From: Candidatus Latescibacterota bacterium
GTDB taxonomy: Bacteria; Latescibacterota; UBA2968; UBA8231
Direction: 5' to 3'
DNA length: 29,084 nucleotides
NCBI GenBank assembly: GCA_003529325.1
Contig: DPVW01000350.1
Coordinates: 1-29,084 of the forward strand
A program made the translations under genes and the position numbers. Position 1 is the first letter of the stretch. Every line of letters begins with the position of its first letter. The notes under the pieces were generated by a model, which was not told the origin of the DNA, did no database searches, and saw only the letters and a program-made list of their open reading frames with translations. Below are positions 15,575 to 23,266 of the stretch, in pieces.

Positions 15575-16459
15575 ATGACCGAACTACCTGCCAACACCTC
15601 GCGCTCGATCACGGAGGAAACGGTGGAAATGTCCGCCGATGAGAAGTTTCTCTTCGACCTGGTCGGATTTGTCGTCGTGCGAGATGTCCTGAGTAAGCAA
15701 CAGCTGGAGCTCGCCAACGCCGCCATCGACTCGCTGGAGCTCACACAGAGCCCTGAGTATTTTGGCGAGTCGACTGCCCTGAAAGGGGAGAATCGTTCGA
15801 CGCGACTCAGCTCAAGTGGCAGTCTGTTGGAATTGCCAAAACCATTCTGTGATCCCTTCAGAGAAATGCTCGCACACCCGAATACGATCCCCCACCTCAA
15901 CACCATCCTCGGCGAAGGCTGGCGCTTGGATCACGGCCCCGGCCTGATCGCCATGGACAAGGGCTGCTCCGGCGGCATGCTCCATGGAAATTTCGACAAC
16001 GCGCCCTATTTCTATCGCGAGGGCAAGATCTTCACCGGCCTCTGCGTTATCGAATACCTGCTCGCCGATGAGGGGCCTGGTGATGGCGGGGTATCGGTGG
16101 TCCCCGGCAGCCACAAGGCCAACCTGGCGTGTCCGAAAAAGATGCTTCGCTGGGAGCGGTATCAGGAATACGTGACGGAGGTGAATGCCAAGGCCGGCGA
16201 TGCCGTCATTTTTACCGAGGCTTGCACTCACGGGACCCTGCCATGGAAGGCCGATCACCAGCGCCGGGCCATCCTCTATAAATACAATGCGGGACACATG
16301 TCGTGGGGCGGAGGCGGTATGAGCGGACCACTGCCCGAGTACTGGGACGATCTCACCGAATCCCAGCAGGCGGCGCTGTTGCTGCCCTCCCACCACTCGC
16401 GCCGGCCCAAACAGAGCAATGGCTACCAGGGCCTCGATGCGATCAAGGAATCTGCGTGA
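15575..16459 (+). CDS. Phytanoyl-CoA dioxygenase (PhyH) family protein
   Basis: 294 aa from ATG 15575, with GGAGAG eight bases upstream. It has the double-stranded beta-helix of Fe(II)/2-oxoglutarate oxygenases of the PhyH family. Family marks: LFDLVGFVVVRDVLS (about 26-40), MLHGN at 136-139, PGDGGVSVVPGSHKANL (168-184), THGTLPW with distal His219, and an Arg pair at 230-231 for 2-oxoglutarate. The usual iron-binding H-x-D reads His137-Gly-Asn139, so the carboxylate ligand is lacking at its normal place. That is seen in some members and in halogenase-type relatives. The substrate is unknown. The 164 bases before it (15411-15574) show no gene, only the ribosome-binding site and presumably a promoter. 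Confidence 0.85.
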   Translation: MTELPANTSRSITEETVEMSADEKFLFDLVGFVVVRDVLSKQQLELANAAIDSLELTQSPEYFGESTALKGENRSTRLSSSGSLLELPKPFCDPFREMLAHPNTIPHLNTILGEGWRLDHGPGLIAMDKGCSGGMLHGNFDNAPYFYREGKIFTGLCVIEYLLADEGPGDGGVSVVPGSHKANLACPKKMLRWERYQEYVTEVNAKAGDAVIFTEACTHGTLPWKADHQRRAILYKYNAGHMSWGGGGMSGPLPEYWDDLTESQQAALLLPSHHSRRPKQSNGYQGLDAIKESA

Positions 16460-16483
16460 GAAGACGCGTGAAAGCTGGGTGCC

Positions 16484-16690
16484 GTGGGCAAGCCTGAACG
16501 GACTGAGCTGCTACCTGGCACAGCTGTCGCCATTGTGCAGAAGCATCACCAACGCAGCGGTCAGCTCACGGAGGGTGTCGTTCGGGATCTACTCACCAAG
16601 TCGGCGACGCATCCGCACGGGATCAAAGTGCGCCTGGAAACCGGCGAGGTCGGTCGGGTCCAAAACACTCTTACGGAGGGTGAATCGTGA
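16484..16690 (+). CDS. ywbE: YwbE family conserved protein (DUF2196)
   Basis: 68 aa from a GTG start at 16484. It closely resembles Bacillus subtilis YwbE: PG..VAIVQK..QR.G.LT.GVV.D.LT.S.THPHGIKVRLE.G..GRVQ. The THPHGIKVRLETGEVGRVQ stretch is the family signature. It is a small beta-rich domain of unknown biochemical role, cytoplasmic. It follows PhyH by 24 bases and overlaps the next start as GTGA (16687-16690). Confidence 0.88.
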   Translation: MGKPERTELLPGTAVAIVQKHHQRSGQLTEGVVRDLLTKSATHPHGIKVRLETGEVGRVQNTLTEGES

Positions 16691-17694
16691 AGAGTTATCT
16701 GGAAGGTTGTGGTGTACCAACAGCCACCGTGGGCAATGCCGAAGTGCCACGCCTGATCATGGGCATCCACCCCTACGACGGTTGTTCATACCAGGATGCC
16801 AACCGCGACCAGGAGAACTTCGGTCGCTTCAGCCGTGTTGGGCATGTGACCGAAGTGCTCCGTTGCGCCGTCGAGGAATCGGGTCTCACCGTCGTTCAGG
16901 TCGATCACATGCTGCCCGAACTGGATCGGCTGCACCTGCAGGCCGTCTGGGAAACCCAGCAGCAGACGCAGACCGAACTCGGCATGGTCGCCTACATCCT
17001 CATCCCCATCATGCTCGACGGTGAACTGGTCTCGTCCTCCGAGCGTGCCCACTCGACATTCTATGGCCACAACGACAAACTCGCCGGTGCTGCTTTCCGT
17101 GAGCACATGCACAACGATGCCATCATCCGCTACAACCTTGGAGACGATCTGTCCAAACTCGTCACACCCGCGACCGTCGCGCCCTATTCTGCGCAGGATG
17201 CAGAACGCTTCGAGATCGACTACGGCGTCCTTGAACAGTATCTGGGATTCTTCGCCGGTTGTGATATCCTGATCGCCGATCCTGGTGCTGAAATCGACTT
17301 ACTCGCCATGACCGGTCGGTTTGACCTGATCCGGCAATACATCGAGTTCCTGCGCCAGCGTTTCGACACCGTCATCACCAGCGTGCACCACGCGGGTATC
17401 ACCATCCCATTGCTGGAAGCGGAGAACATTCCCGTCGACGGCTATCTCACCACCGTCAATCAGCCAGGTGTCTTCATGTTTCCCACCCCGGATCTGGCGC
17501 TCGACGCCATCCGCAATGCGACTAAGCCGATAATCGCCATCAAGCCCATGGCGGGTGGGCGTTATCTTGGCGAGAAGGCCTTCGAGTTCGTCTTTGACGA
17601 GGTCGGTGTAGCAGCTTCGATGTTCGGCATGGGGACATTGGACCAGGTGCGACAGACGACGACTGCCGCCCGTTCAGTTCTGGGTGTCAACTGA
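16687..17694 (+). CDS. Uncharacterised protein, probably a TIM barrel (aldo/keto reductase-like)
   Basis: 335 aa. GTG start at 16687, six bases after GGAGGG and overlapping the ywbE stop. The N-terminus (VPRLIMGIHPYDGCSY) and the C-terminal part (KPIIAIKPMAGGRYL...FEFVFDEVGVAASMFGMGTLDQVRQT) follow the strand-helix rhythm of an aldo/keto reductase-like barrel, where the late K-P-M-A-G-G-R resembles the KP.a.GR strand. The usual Asp-Tyr-Lys-His tetrad is not recognised, so activity is not assigned. There is no signal peptide or membrane segment. It is coupled to ywbE and converges on the AtuA gene with a 17-base gap. I do not recognise a named family. Confidence 0.75.
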   Translation: MKSYLEGCGVPTATVGNAEVPRLIMGIHPYDGCSYQDANRDQENFGRFSRVGHVTEVLRCAVEESGLTVVQVDHMLPELDRLHLQAVWETQQQTQTELGMVAYILIPIMLDGELVSSSERAHSTFYGHNDKLAGAAFREHMHNDAIIRYNLGDDLSKLVTPATVAPYSAQDAERFEIDYGVLEQYLGFFAGCDILIADPGAEIDLLAMTGRFDLIRQYIEFLRQRFDTVITSVHHAGITIPLLEAENIPVDGYLTTVNQPGVFMFPTPDLALDAIRNATKPIIAIKPMAGGRYLGEKAFEFVFDEVGVAASMFGMGTLDQVRQTTTAARSVLGVN

Positions 17695-17711
17695 CTGAGG
17701 ATCGATGCGCA

Positions 17712-19718
17712 TCAACCACAGACCTGGAGTTGCTGCAGACGCGCGTGCTGTTGGGCACCAAAAACATCGCGATCGCCGGGACTGCCACATAACAGATCAC
17801 GTCTCACGGTGAACTTGATCGCCAGGGCTGGGTCATATCGGTAACTGCCGATCACCCGCTCTGGGTCGATGCCGAGTGCCGCCGCGACCCCGCGTGGACC
17901 GAACTCGCCCGACGCCAGGGCCACCTCGTAGGCCTCACGGGTTTTGAACAGGATGTCGTAGGTGATCTCGTTGATGCCCGCATTCTTGCTGCGGATCACC
18001 TTTGCCAGATCGATGAGGGGTGTCCGCTTACTGCCAGCACCCGCCATTGGCCGGTCTTCCAGATTCGCTCCGCCCTCGTCGATGACGGGCTCGGGGGTGG
18101 CACACGCCCTCGAATAGTCTGCCGATACGCGACCACTGGCCACCCACTCCCCACCGCGGAGTTTGCTCAGCTCCACGGGGAACAACTCGCCGATGATCTT
18201 CAGATCGTGCAGCAGGTGGTGCAGACTCCAGACATAGACATCGCCCACCTCGATGTTGCAGAAGGCTGAACGTGATCGATCGATTCGATCGGTCAGCTGA
18301 TGCAGCAGCTTTTTATGTTCAGAGCGCGCCACGGATGGCTCATCGCGTACGGTCTCGACCACGCCAAGAGGACGACAGCCGTCACCTGTTTCGATGAGGA
18401 TCTGAGTGGCGGCGTGCAGTTCGGGGTGTTGCTCCTGCAATGCTGCGCGCACGCCGGCGATGATCTGTGGCAGCTGTTGCTGCAACACAGGGTCGCGTGA
18501 GCCGGCGACAAACAACGCCGTGAAACAGCCATTCTGCTGAGCGGGAAATAGATCGCTCGGGGAAAAGGGAAAGGCGAGATTCCCCGCCGTGGAGACGCGA
18601 CCCGCATAACCGAAGTGCAGCATTGTCGAGCGCAGAAATGCGAGGGCATCCTTGACTGTCTGCACGTCGGCGCTGGTCACGGCGACGACGATCCCGACCT
18701 CCGTGATGGGACCTGCTACTGGTTGCTCCTCTACGCCGTTGCGGCCATAGACACGCACGTCGGCGCCGAATGCCTCCTCGCCAGTGGTGAGGGGGATGAT
18801 GGAGACGACGCGATGGCCCACTCGTCGACAGCCCTCCAGTTTGACGCTGTAGGGAACGGGGTGAAATGTGCTGCCCTCCACGGAGACCGCCGATCCCTCT
18901 ACTGCCTTGAAGTGACTGTCACGGATGCTGAGCACACCGCCGGGTAGATGGAAGAGGTCGGGCCGCGGCTTCTCATACAGGGTGTGCGCGGCGATGGAGA
19001 GGACCGTCGCTCTGCGTTCAGGATTTGTCGGGCGAAAGGTGGCGACCCCATCACGTGTCAGTTCGGCGATCAGACAGTCGCTGCCGGAGCCCGGCTCACA
19101 GGCGATGGCGCCACACTCCAGGATCTTGGCAGCATGCAGTGCGACACCAGGCGGATACCCCTGTCGAATCGGATCGGCGGCGAATACGGCCGGGTCGTAG
19201 GCGCGGCCACAGAGGATGATCTGTGCCCCGTGATCGAGAGCCGTGATGATAGGCTCCGTCCCCATCTGTGCAACGATCTCACTCTGTTGCAATGCCTCTG
19301 GGGTCAGCGGCGGCATCTGGCCCAGTGGTGTGAGTGCATCGAGGACCGGCGCGATCGCCTGTGGCGTCACACCACTGGGGATTACGGCGAGTGTCACTTC
19401 GGCGGACGCCTTCTGTTCGACGATCTGACGGACCAGAGCCACCGTCTCACGCAACTGGGTGTCGCCACCGGAGAATCCGGCGCTACCAACAATCAGGGGG
19501 CATCCCTGTTGCAGGGAGCCGGCAACCAGCAATTCCAGATCACGACGAAGAGCGGACAGGCCCACATACTGGGCTCGAGCTCCGAGATAGTAGGGCCCAG
19601 CGTCCATCGATCCCGCGTCGACAGCGATCAGATCCAGATCGAAAGCCATGGCCCGCGCGAAGGAGGACTCGGGAAATCCGTAGCCGAGGATGGCAGTGGC
19701 CGAGAGGATACGATACAC
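17712..19718 (-). CDS. AtuA-family (DUF1446) protein fused to a DUF4387 domain
   Basis: 668 aa. Residues 1 to about 450 match the acyclic terpene utilization AtuA family (DUF1446): early GSAGFSGGD, GRAYDPAVFA, HAAKILECGAIACEPG, and HLPGG. The last 100 residues (568-668) match DUF4387: VIRSKNAGINEITYDILF, ALAIKFTVRRDLLCGSPGDRD and FGAQQHA. These two domains are commonly neighbours or fused. AtuA is needed for citronellol/geraniol catabolism in Pseudomonas, but its chemistry is not established and most homologues lie outside terpene pathways. The N-terminus lacks the plain GxGxGDR motif of AtuA proper. It is the last gene of the operon from 22441, 67 bases after the TauD stop. A GGAGAA lies about 13 bases before the ATG. 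Confidence 0.85.
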   Translation of the reverse strand: MYRILSATAILGYGFPESSFARAMAFDLDLIAVDAGSMDAGPYYLGARAQYVGLSALRRDLELLVAGSLQQGCPLIVGSAGFSGGDTQLRETVALVRQIVEQKASAEVTLAVIPSGVTPQAIAPVLDALTPLGQMPPLTPEALQQSEIVAQMGTEPIITALDHGAQIILCGRAYDPAVFAADPIRQGYPPGVALHAAKILECGAIACEPGSGSDCLIAELTRDGVATFRPTNPERRATVLSIAAHTLYEKPRPDLFHLPGGVLSIRDSHFKAVEGSAVSVEGSTFHPVPYSVKLEGCRRVGHRVVSIIPLTTGEEAFGADVRVYGRNGVEEQPVAGPITEVGIVVAVTSADVQTVKDALAFLRSTMLHFGYAGRVSTAGNLAFPFSPSDLFPAQQNGCFTALFVAGSRDPVLQQQLPQIIAGVRAALQEQHPELHAATQILIETGDGCRPLGVVETVRDEPSVARSEHKKLLHQLTDRIDRSRSAFCNIEVGDVYVWSLHHLLHDLKIIGELFPVELSKLRGGEWVASGRVSADYSRACATPEPVIDEGGANLEDRPMAGAGSKRTPLIDLAKVIRSKNAGINEITYDILFKTREAYEVALASGEFGPRGVAAALGIDPERVIGSYRYDPALAIKFTVRRDLLCGSPGDRDVFGAQQHARLQQLQVCG

Positions 19719-19785
19719 GAGACTACTGATTCTCCGTGGCGATCTGAGCCGTCACCAGGACAAAGATCGTCGTCGTGAGCTTCTG

Positions 19786-20853
19786 CTAGTAAACTTCCGG
19801 TACGCCATCCTGGCGACGACGATGAGGCGTGTGATGGTTACCCGCCAGCAGATCAGCCGCTGTCCAGCCCATCATGCCATGGCGGATGGCTCCGAATCGA
19901 ACACTGCCTTCGTCGTCGAAGGGACGCACATTCGGCAGATCCAACCAGATGCGCAACAGGACCCGTTTCTGAGCTTCGTCCTCAATCGGTTCGTGTCCCT
20001 CCCGGCCATGGAACACGGTGTAGTTGTTGCAGAAGAGGATATCCCCTTCCTGCAGTGGCAAGGCGAAGCTGTTTGCCGCCGCCGTCTCAGCGATGAAGTC
20101 GAATATCTCGGACTCTTCGTCGCTGAGTTCCTGGTCCGCCTTCTTCATTCCCGCCCGAATCCAACCGGGATGGAAACGGCATGTCACGGTGCCGTCGGCG
20201 GCGCTGTATGCCGGTATGTGGAAATTCGAAAAGGGGGTTTCGCTCCCCTGTGTCTCGATCCTGTTCCAGACGAAACCTTCATACAATCTGGGCAGATATT
20301 CTGGATGCTGTCGGAGAATCTCGTTGTACACCGCCAAGGAACTGGCGACCAGGCTTTGCGGATCATCCGGTGCCTGGCGGATGCAGAAAAGACTGACACA
20401 GTCCGACAGATCGACGTGCAGCGCAGAGGGTCTGGGCCGGCCAAGAATGCGGGCGCCATTCTGTGGACGTAGCTGCCCGTCGGTGATGTAGTGAATCAGG
20501 CCAGCTTCGCTATTCTGTGTCACCCCCGTACCCAGATGGGTACACAGACCCCAGTACAATTTCTCCAGATCATCGTACTCGTATCCCGTCGGCAGACCTT
20601 GCAGGAGCGCGAATCCTCTGCCTTGACGAAGCTCCTCTTGAATGCCTTTGAGAACTTGCTGCAGAGAGGGAAGTGGGAAGTCCTGCTGCAGGATCTCGGA
20701 GAATTGCAGTTGGCGCTCGCGTACCAACTGGAGCGCCTTTTCCAGCTCATCCGTCTGCTCACTTGTCAGAGCGAATCTCCAGGATGCGTCCTGTTGCAGA
20801 TCCTCAGCGGTCCACACACTGGCATCCCTGATCGGTTCCATATGTGGAGTCAT
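19786..20853 (-). CDS. TauD/TfdA-family Fe(II)/2-oxoglutarate dioxygenase
   Basis: 355 aa. The start overlaps the upstream stop as ATGA (20850-20853). The iron site is complete: His146-x-Asp148 in LHVDLSD and distal His282 in TVFHGREG. Arg301 in VLLRIWLDL is positioned to bind 2-oxoglutarate. NNYTVFHGRE and RRHGMMGW-like surroundings put it closer to SyrP/clavaminate synthase-like TauD members than to taurine dioxygenase itself. It should hydroxylate or cleave a small cytosolic substrate, unidentified. Its place between a galactose-binding-like protein and AtuA suggests a shared catabolic route, which is inference. Confidence 0.87.
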   Translation of the reverse strand: MTPHMEPIRDASVWTAEDLQQDASWRFALTSEQTDELEKALQLVRERQLQFSEILQQDFPLPSLQQVLKGIQEELRQGRGFALLQGLPTGYEYDDLEKLYWGLCTHLGTGVTQNSEAGLIHYITDGQLRPQNGARILGRPRPSALHVDLSDCVSLFCIRQAPDDPQSLVASSLAVYNEILRQHPEYLPRLYEGFVWNRIETQGSETPFSNFHIPAYSAADGTVTCRFHPGWIRAGMKKADQELSDEESEIFDFIAETAAANSFALPLQEGDILFCNNYTVFHGREGHEPIEDEAQKRVLLRIWLDLPNVRPFDDEGSVRFGAIRHGMMGWTAADLLAGNHHTPHRRRQDGVPEVY

Positions 20854-21371
20854 TCAATGCTCAGTCGCGCATAACGCAGGAAGATGCCACCCCCGGGGCG
20901 GCCAAAGGGACCATTCACGGCGAGCACGGCAATAACATGCGTGGTCCCCGGTTCAGCTCGTTCGGTCAGGCAAACCCGTTGTGGGTAGTTGAAGCCAGAG
21001 ACGCAGCCACGACCTGTTTCGCCAAATGCCTTATCGCATTCGCCATCAATCCAGAGTTCGCCATAGTCATCGACGCACGTTTCAAAGAAGACCGATTTTC
21101 CTGCGATATTTTCACCGGCCATGGTTTCAGGTAAGGTGACGGATGTGCGATACCAACCAAAACAGAAACCTTTCGATCGGCCCTGTTGAATATCGTCGAT
21201 GATCTCCCAGCCACTGTCATCATAGTCGCGCAAGCGAGCCGGGGACTCGGTCAGCTCGTTGACCAGCCCGCCGTTGGGTTCACCCGGCACAAGACCATCG
21301 GCATAACGCCACTGAGCATGCACCAGGCTTCTCTGCTCAACCTGCTCCAGATCCACTAGCTCCTTATTCAC
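20850..21371 (-). CDS. Galactose-binding jelly-roll-like protein, as found at the N-terminus of gluconolactonase-type proteins
   Basis: 173 aa from GTG 21371, with GGAGGA just upstream and a GTGA overlap with the DUF3179 stop. The frame is open to 21428 but lacks a site there. The pattern AQWRYADG, DDSGWEIID, GWYRTSVTLPE, GKSVFFETCVDDYGELWIDGE, GFNYPQRVCL and VLAVNGPFGRPGGGIFLRYARL matches the non-catalytic domain that precedes SMP-30/gluconolactonase domains in several bacterial phyla, itself like the sugar-binding domain of GH2 enzymes. Here it stands alone with no lactonase domain and no signal peptide. It may bind a carbohydrate or stabilise a partner. Confidence 0.75.
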   Translation of the reverse strand: MNKELVDLEQVEQRSLVHAQWRYADGLVPGEPNGGLVNELTESPARLRDYDDSGWEIIDDIQQGRSKGFCFGWYRTSVTLPETMAGENIAGKSVFFETCVDDYGELWIDGECDKAFGETGRGCVSGFNYPQRVCLTERAEPGTTHVIAVLAVNGPFGRPGGGIFLRYARLSIE

Positions 21372-22441
21372 TCTGCTTCCTCCGAATAGAGTTGTGTATC
21401 GGGTCGATATCCGTGCCAGGCAAACCATAACGAGAAGGTGGAGATGACGCTCTGCAGTTGCCGCCCCTGCAGGGGACCGGCCGTCGCCTCCCCGGTCACG
21501 GGGTGCCAGCTCGACTCCGTTTCCTCATCCTGCAGCACCTCGTCCTCGGTCAGCGTGAAGTGCAGCGTCCGCTCATCGATGACACACGAGAAGATCCGTG
21601 CCGTGGCGTAATCACGGCTGAGATAGAGCAGAATGGGAGCCTTTTCGAAGGTGTCGTGTACGAGCCGCTGTGGTGCCAGACGGCGCACGAGATACGCCCG
21701 CGCCTGCACGTCGCCCTCGAAACCGAGGACGAGATCCTCCGGCTGAATCGGACCCCGTCCACCTTTGGCAATCTGGGCGAAGTGTGCGGCCGTGAAGCGC
21801 CGTGAGTAGGCCGTCGGTTTGACATACACCGTCGTTGTGGGATGCAACTGCCGCCACTGGCCCCACGTCGTCATCGTCGAGGGTACCTTCTCGAGACGTC
21901 GACCCGCCATCGGTCCCTCCATGGCCTTGCCAAACAACTGGCTCCAACGCGATTGCGTCTGCTTGTCGTAAAGCACCAGCGCCCCATTTACCGCACCGAT
22001 CACACCAAATTGGTAGGCCTTGCCGTCAAACATGCGGTCGTACACGACGCCGCTGTGGTCGATCGGTCACCAGGTGGGCGCAATCGGCAGCCCACCGAGC
22101 TGATCGTTGACCACCTCATTCCGGGGGCCATTCATATAATTGACGGGGTACGCCCTCGCCTCGCCATTGATGACAACCCCCATGATCAGATCATCATCGG
22201 CGAGTTCTGCCTTGGTGGCGGTGACGATCTCTGGATTCACATTGAGCGGAAAGCCCTCTTTTTTGGTGCTGGTGAAGTCCGATCGATCCCTCGGTGTCCA
22301 GCTGCTGACTTCCGACTTGCCTGCCGCCATAACCGACGACGCGCCAATGCCGAGCCACGCCGTAGCGAAGATGGCAAACGCTGCTGTGCCACGGATCGGC
22401 GGTCGATTCATGATACGCTGCTGGGTTCGCTTACTCTTCAT
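21368..22441 (-). CDS. DUF3179 protein, probable selenoprotein (in-frame TGA at 22067-22069 as Sec125)
   Basis: 357 codons if the TGA is decoded. Start ATG 22441, with GGGGAGGAG about six bases upstream. Residues 21-45 form a signal peptide (TAAFAIFATAWLGIGASSVMAAG), so it is exported. The DUF3179 N-terminal half reads DDDLIMGVVINGEARAYPV, NEVVNDQLGGLPIAPTW, then TGA, then PIDHSGVVYDRMFDGKAY, LVLYDKQTQSRWSQLFG, EGPMAGRRLE. The second half repeats the pattern (LSRDYATARIFSC, DEETESSWHPVTGEA, FSLWFAWHGYRP). The TGA is at the first Cys of the family's TYCPLC motif; the second Cys is Asp128. No other lesion exists in 1,074 bases, and the true stop overlaps the next gene as GTGA. DUF3179 has no established activity; Cys/Sec suggests redox or metal chemistry. 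Alternatives: a nonsense pseudogene or a sequencing error. Confidence 0.8.
22030..22056 (-). other. SECIS-like hairpin just downstream of the DUF3179 TGA
   Basis: Numbering from the T of TGA, bases 14-40 fold as ACA/UGU outer pairs with one bulged A, then GCGG/CCGC, a two-base 5' bulge (CG), UCG/CGA, and a four-base loop UGUA carrying GU. Bacterial SECIS elements are hairpins inside the coding region with an apical GU about 16-37 bases after UGA and a small 5' bulge, as in E. coli fdhF. Here the GU lies 24-25 bases after the UGA. Folded by eye only. Confidence 0.5.
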
Positions 22442-22525
22442 GGTTGCTCCTCCCCTTCGGGGCTGCGAAGGCAGATCACCGAGTGGAAAGGAACAATTAC
22501 GACGGTCGTGCAAGCAAATGAGCTC

Positions 22526-22983
22526 TTATTTGCGAATGAGGCGTCGCAGATCATCCTCGCCGGATTCGTCGATCACCTGTGCCGGCGTCGCACCGGTTGA
22601 TCCCGCATCACGATCGCTGGGATCCGCCCCCGCTATCGAGCAACATCTCCACAACCTCCGTGCCACCGCGCACCAGCCCACTGCAAGCCACGTGAAGTAC
22701 GGACTGACCACCGTGGAATCGCTTCCGGTCTGGCGTTGACATCCGCGCCTCGATCCAGCAACAGTCTCGCAGCGTCTAGTTGATGATTTGTTACCGCATA
22801 CGCCAGGGCTTCGACGAGGATCTCACGCTCCGTCATCTGTGGCAGCTCCGCCAGATCGGTCTCATTCCCGGCGTCGCTGTTAGCATTCACACCGCGCTCA
22901 TAGTACGGTCTCCGACCGTGGCTGCGGCGAGCGTCAGCCGTCGTCACAGCCGGCGTTGTTTCCTGGGTGGCAGACGGCACCAT
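22526..22983 (-). pseudogene. Ankyrin-repeat protein gene broken by two frameshifts
   Basis: Three frames read in order give one ankyrin protein. Frame one (to about 22715) has AYAVTNHQLDAARLLLDRG and ADVNARPE. Frame two (about 22716-22632) has HGGQSVLHVACSGL and GTEVVEMLLDSG. Frame three (about 22630-22526) has GADPSDRDAGSTGATP and DDLRRLIRK, then TAA. Each step needs one extra base, the second inside a run of five C (22627-22631 on the plus strand). An in-frame ATG at 22836 (MTEREILVEALAYAV) could be the original start, though RGVNANSDAGNE upstream looks like a further repeat. Ankyrin repeats mediate protein binding. It lies 84 bases before the DUF3179 start on the same strand. The shifts may be real or homopolymer errors. 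Confidence 0.65.
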
Positions 22984-23266
22984 CCATCTCGTGGCGGGCG
23001 TAGGTGATTATCTGCGCACCTGCGATGGCGTGGACGCGGCACCGTCAGGCCTGACGCCACTGCACTTGCTGTTGCTGCACAGCGAGGTCAACGATGCGCT
23101 AGCCCATTCCACCGGGCTCGAAGAACGGGTCATTCTGCGGGAGATGTTCGGTGACGATTGGAACGAAGAGGACATCTGCTCTCAAAGTCGCCTGAAGGGG
23201 TCTGAGAGCGGTGCAACCTCCCTCTGTGGCATGGCTCGCGTCCGCGTCGTACTATCTGGGACATGA
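22967..23266 (+). CDS. Unrecognised small ORF upstream of the isocitrate dehydrogenase-like gene
   Basis: 99 codons from GTG 22967, ending in an ATGA overlap with the next gene. Codons in the middle prefer G/C in the third position as the real genes here do, and the peptide SGLTPLHLLLLHSEVNDALA, then GLEERVILREMFGDDWNEED, looks protein-like. The last 30 residues are less convincing. No domain is recognised; the TPLHLL element recalls an ankyrin repeat but one repeat proves nothing. It may be the remnant of a longer gene. Its 5' end overlaps the ankyrin remnant on the other strand by 17 bases. Confidence 0.3.
   Translation: MADGTIHLVAGVGDYLRTCDGVDAAPSGLTPLHLLLLHSEVNDALAHSTGLEERVILREMFGDDWNEEDICSQSRLKGSESGATSLCGMARVRVVLSGT

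Noticed and set aside
18948..19778. 276-aa plus-strand frame opposite AtuA
   Set aside because: Antisense shadow; AtuA motifs are continuous on the minus strand.
22067..22069. TGA read as tryptophan (altered genetic code)
   Set aside because: Many genes in the window end in TGA at the right place, including all ATGA/GTGA overlaps.
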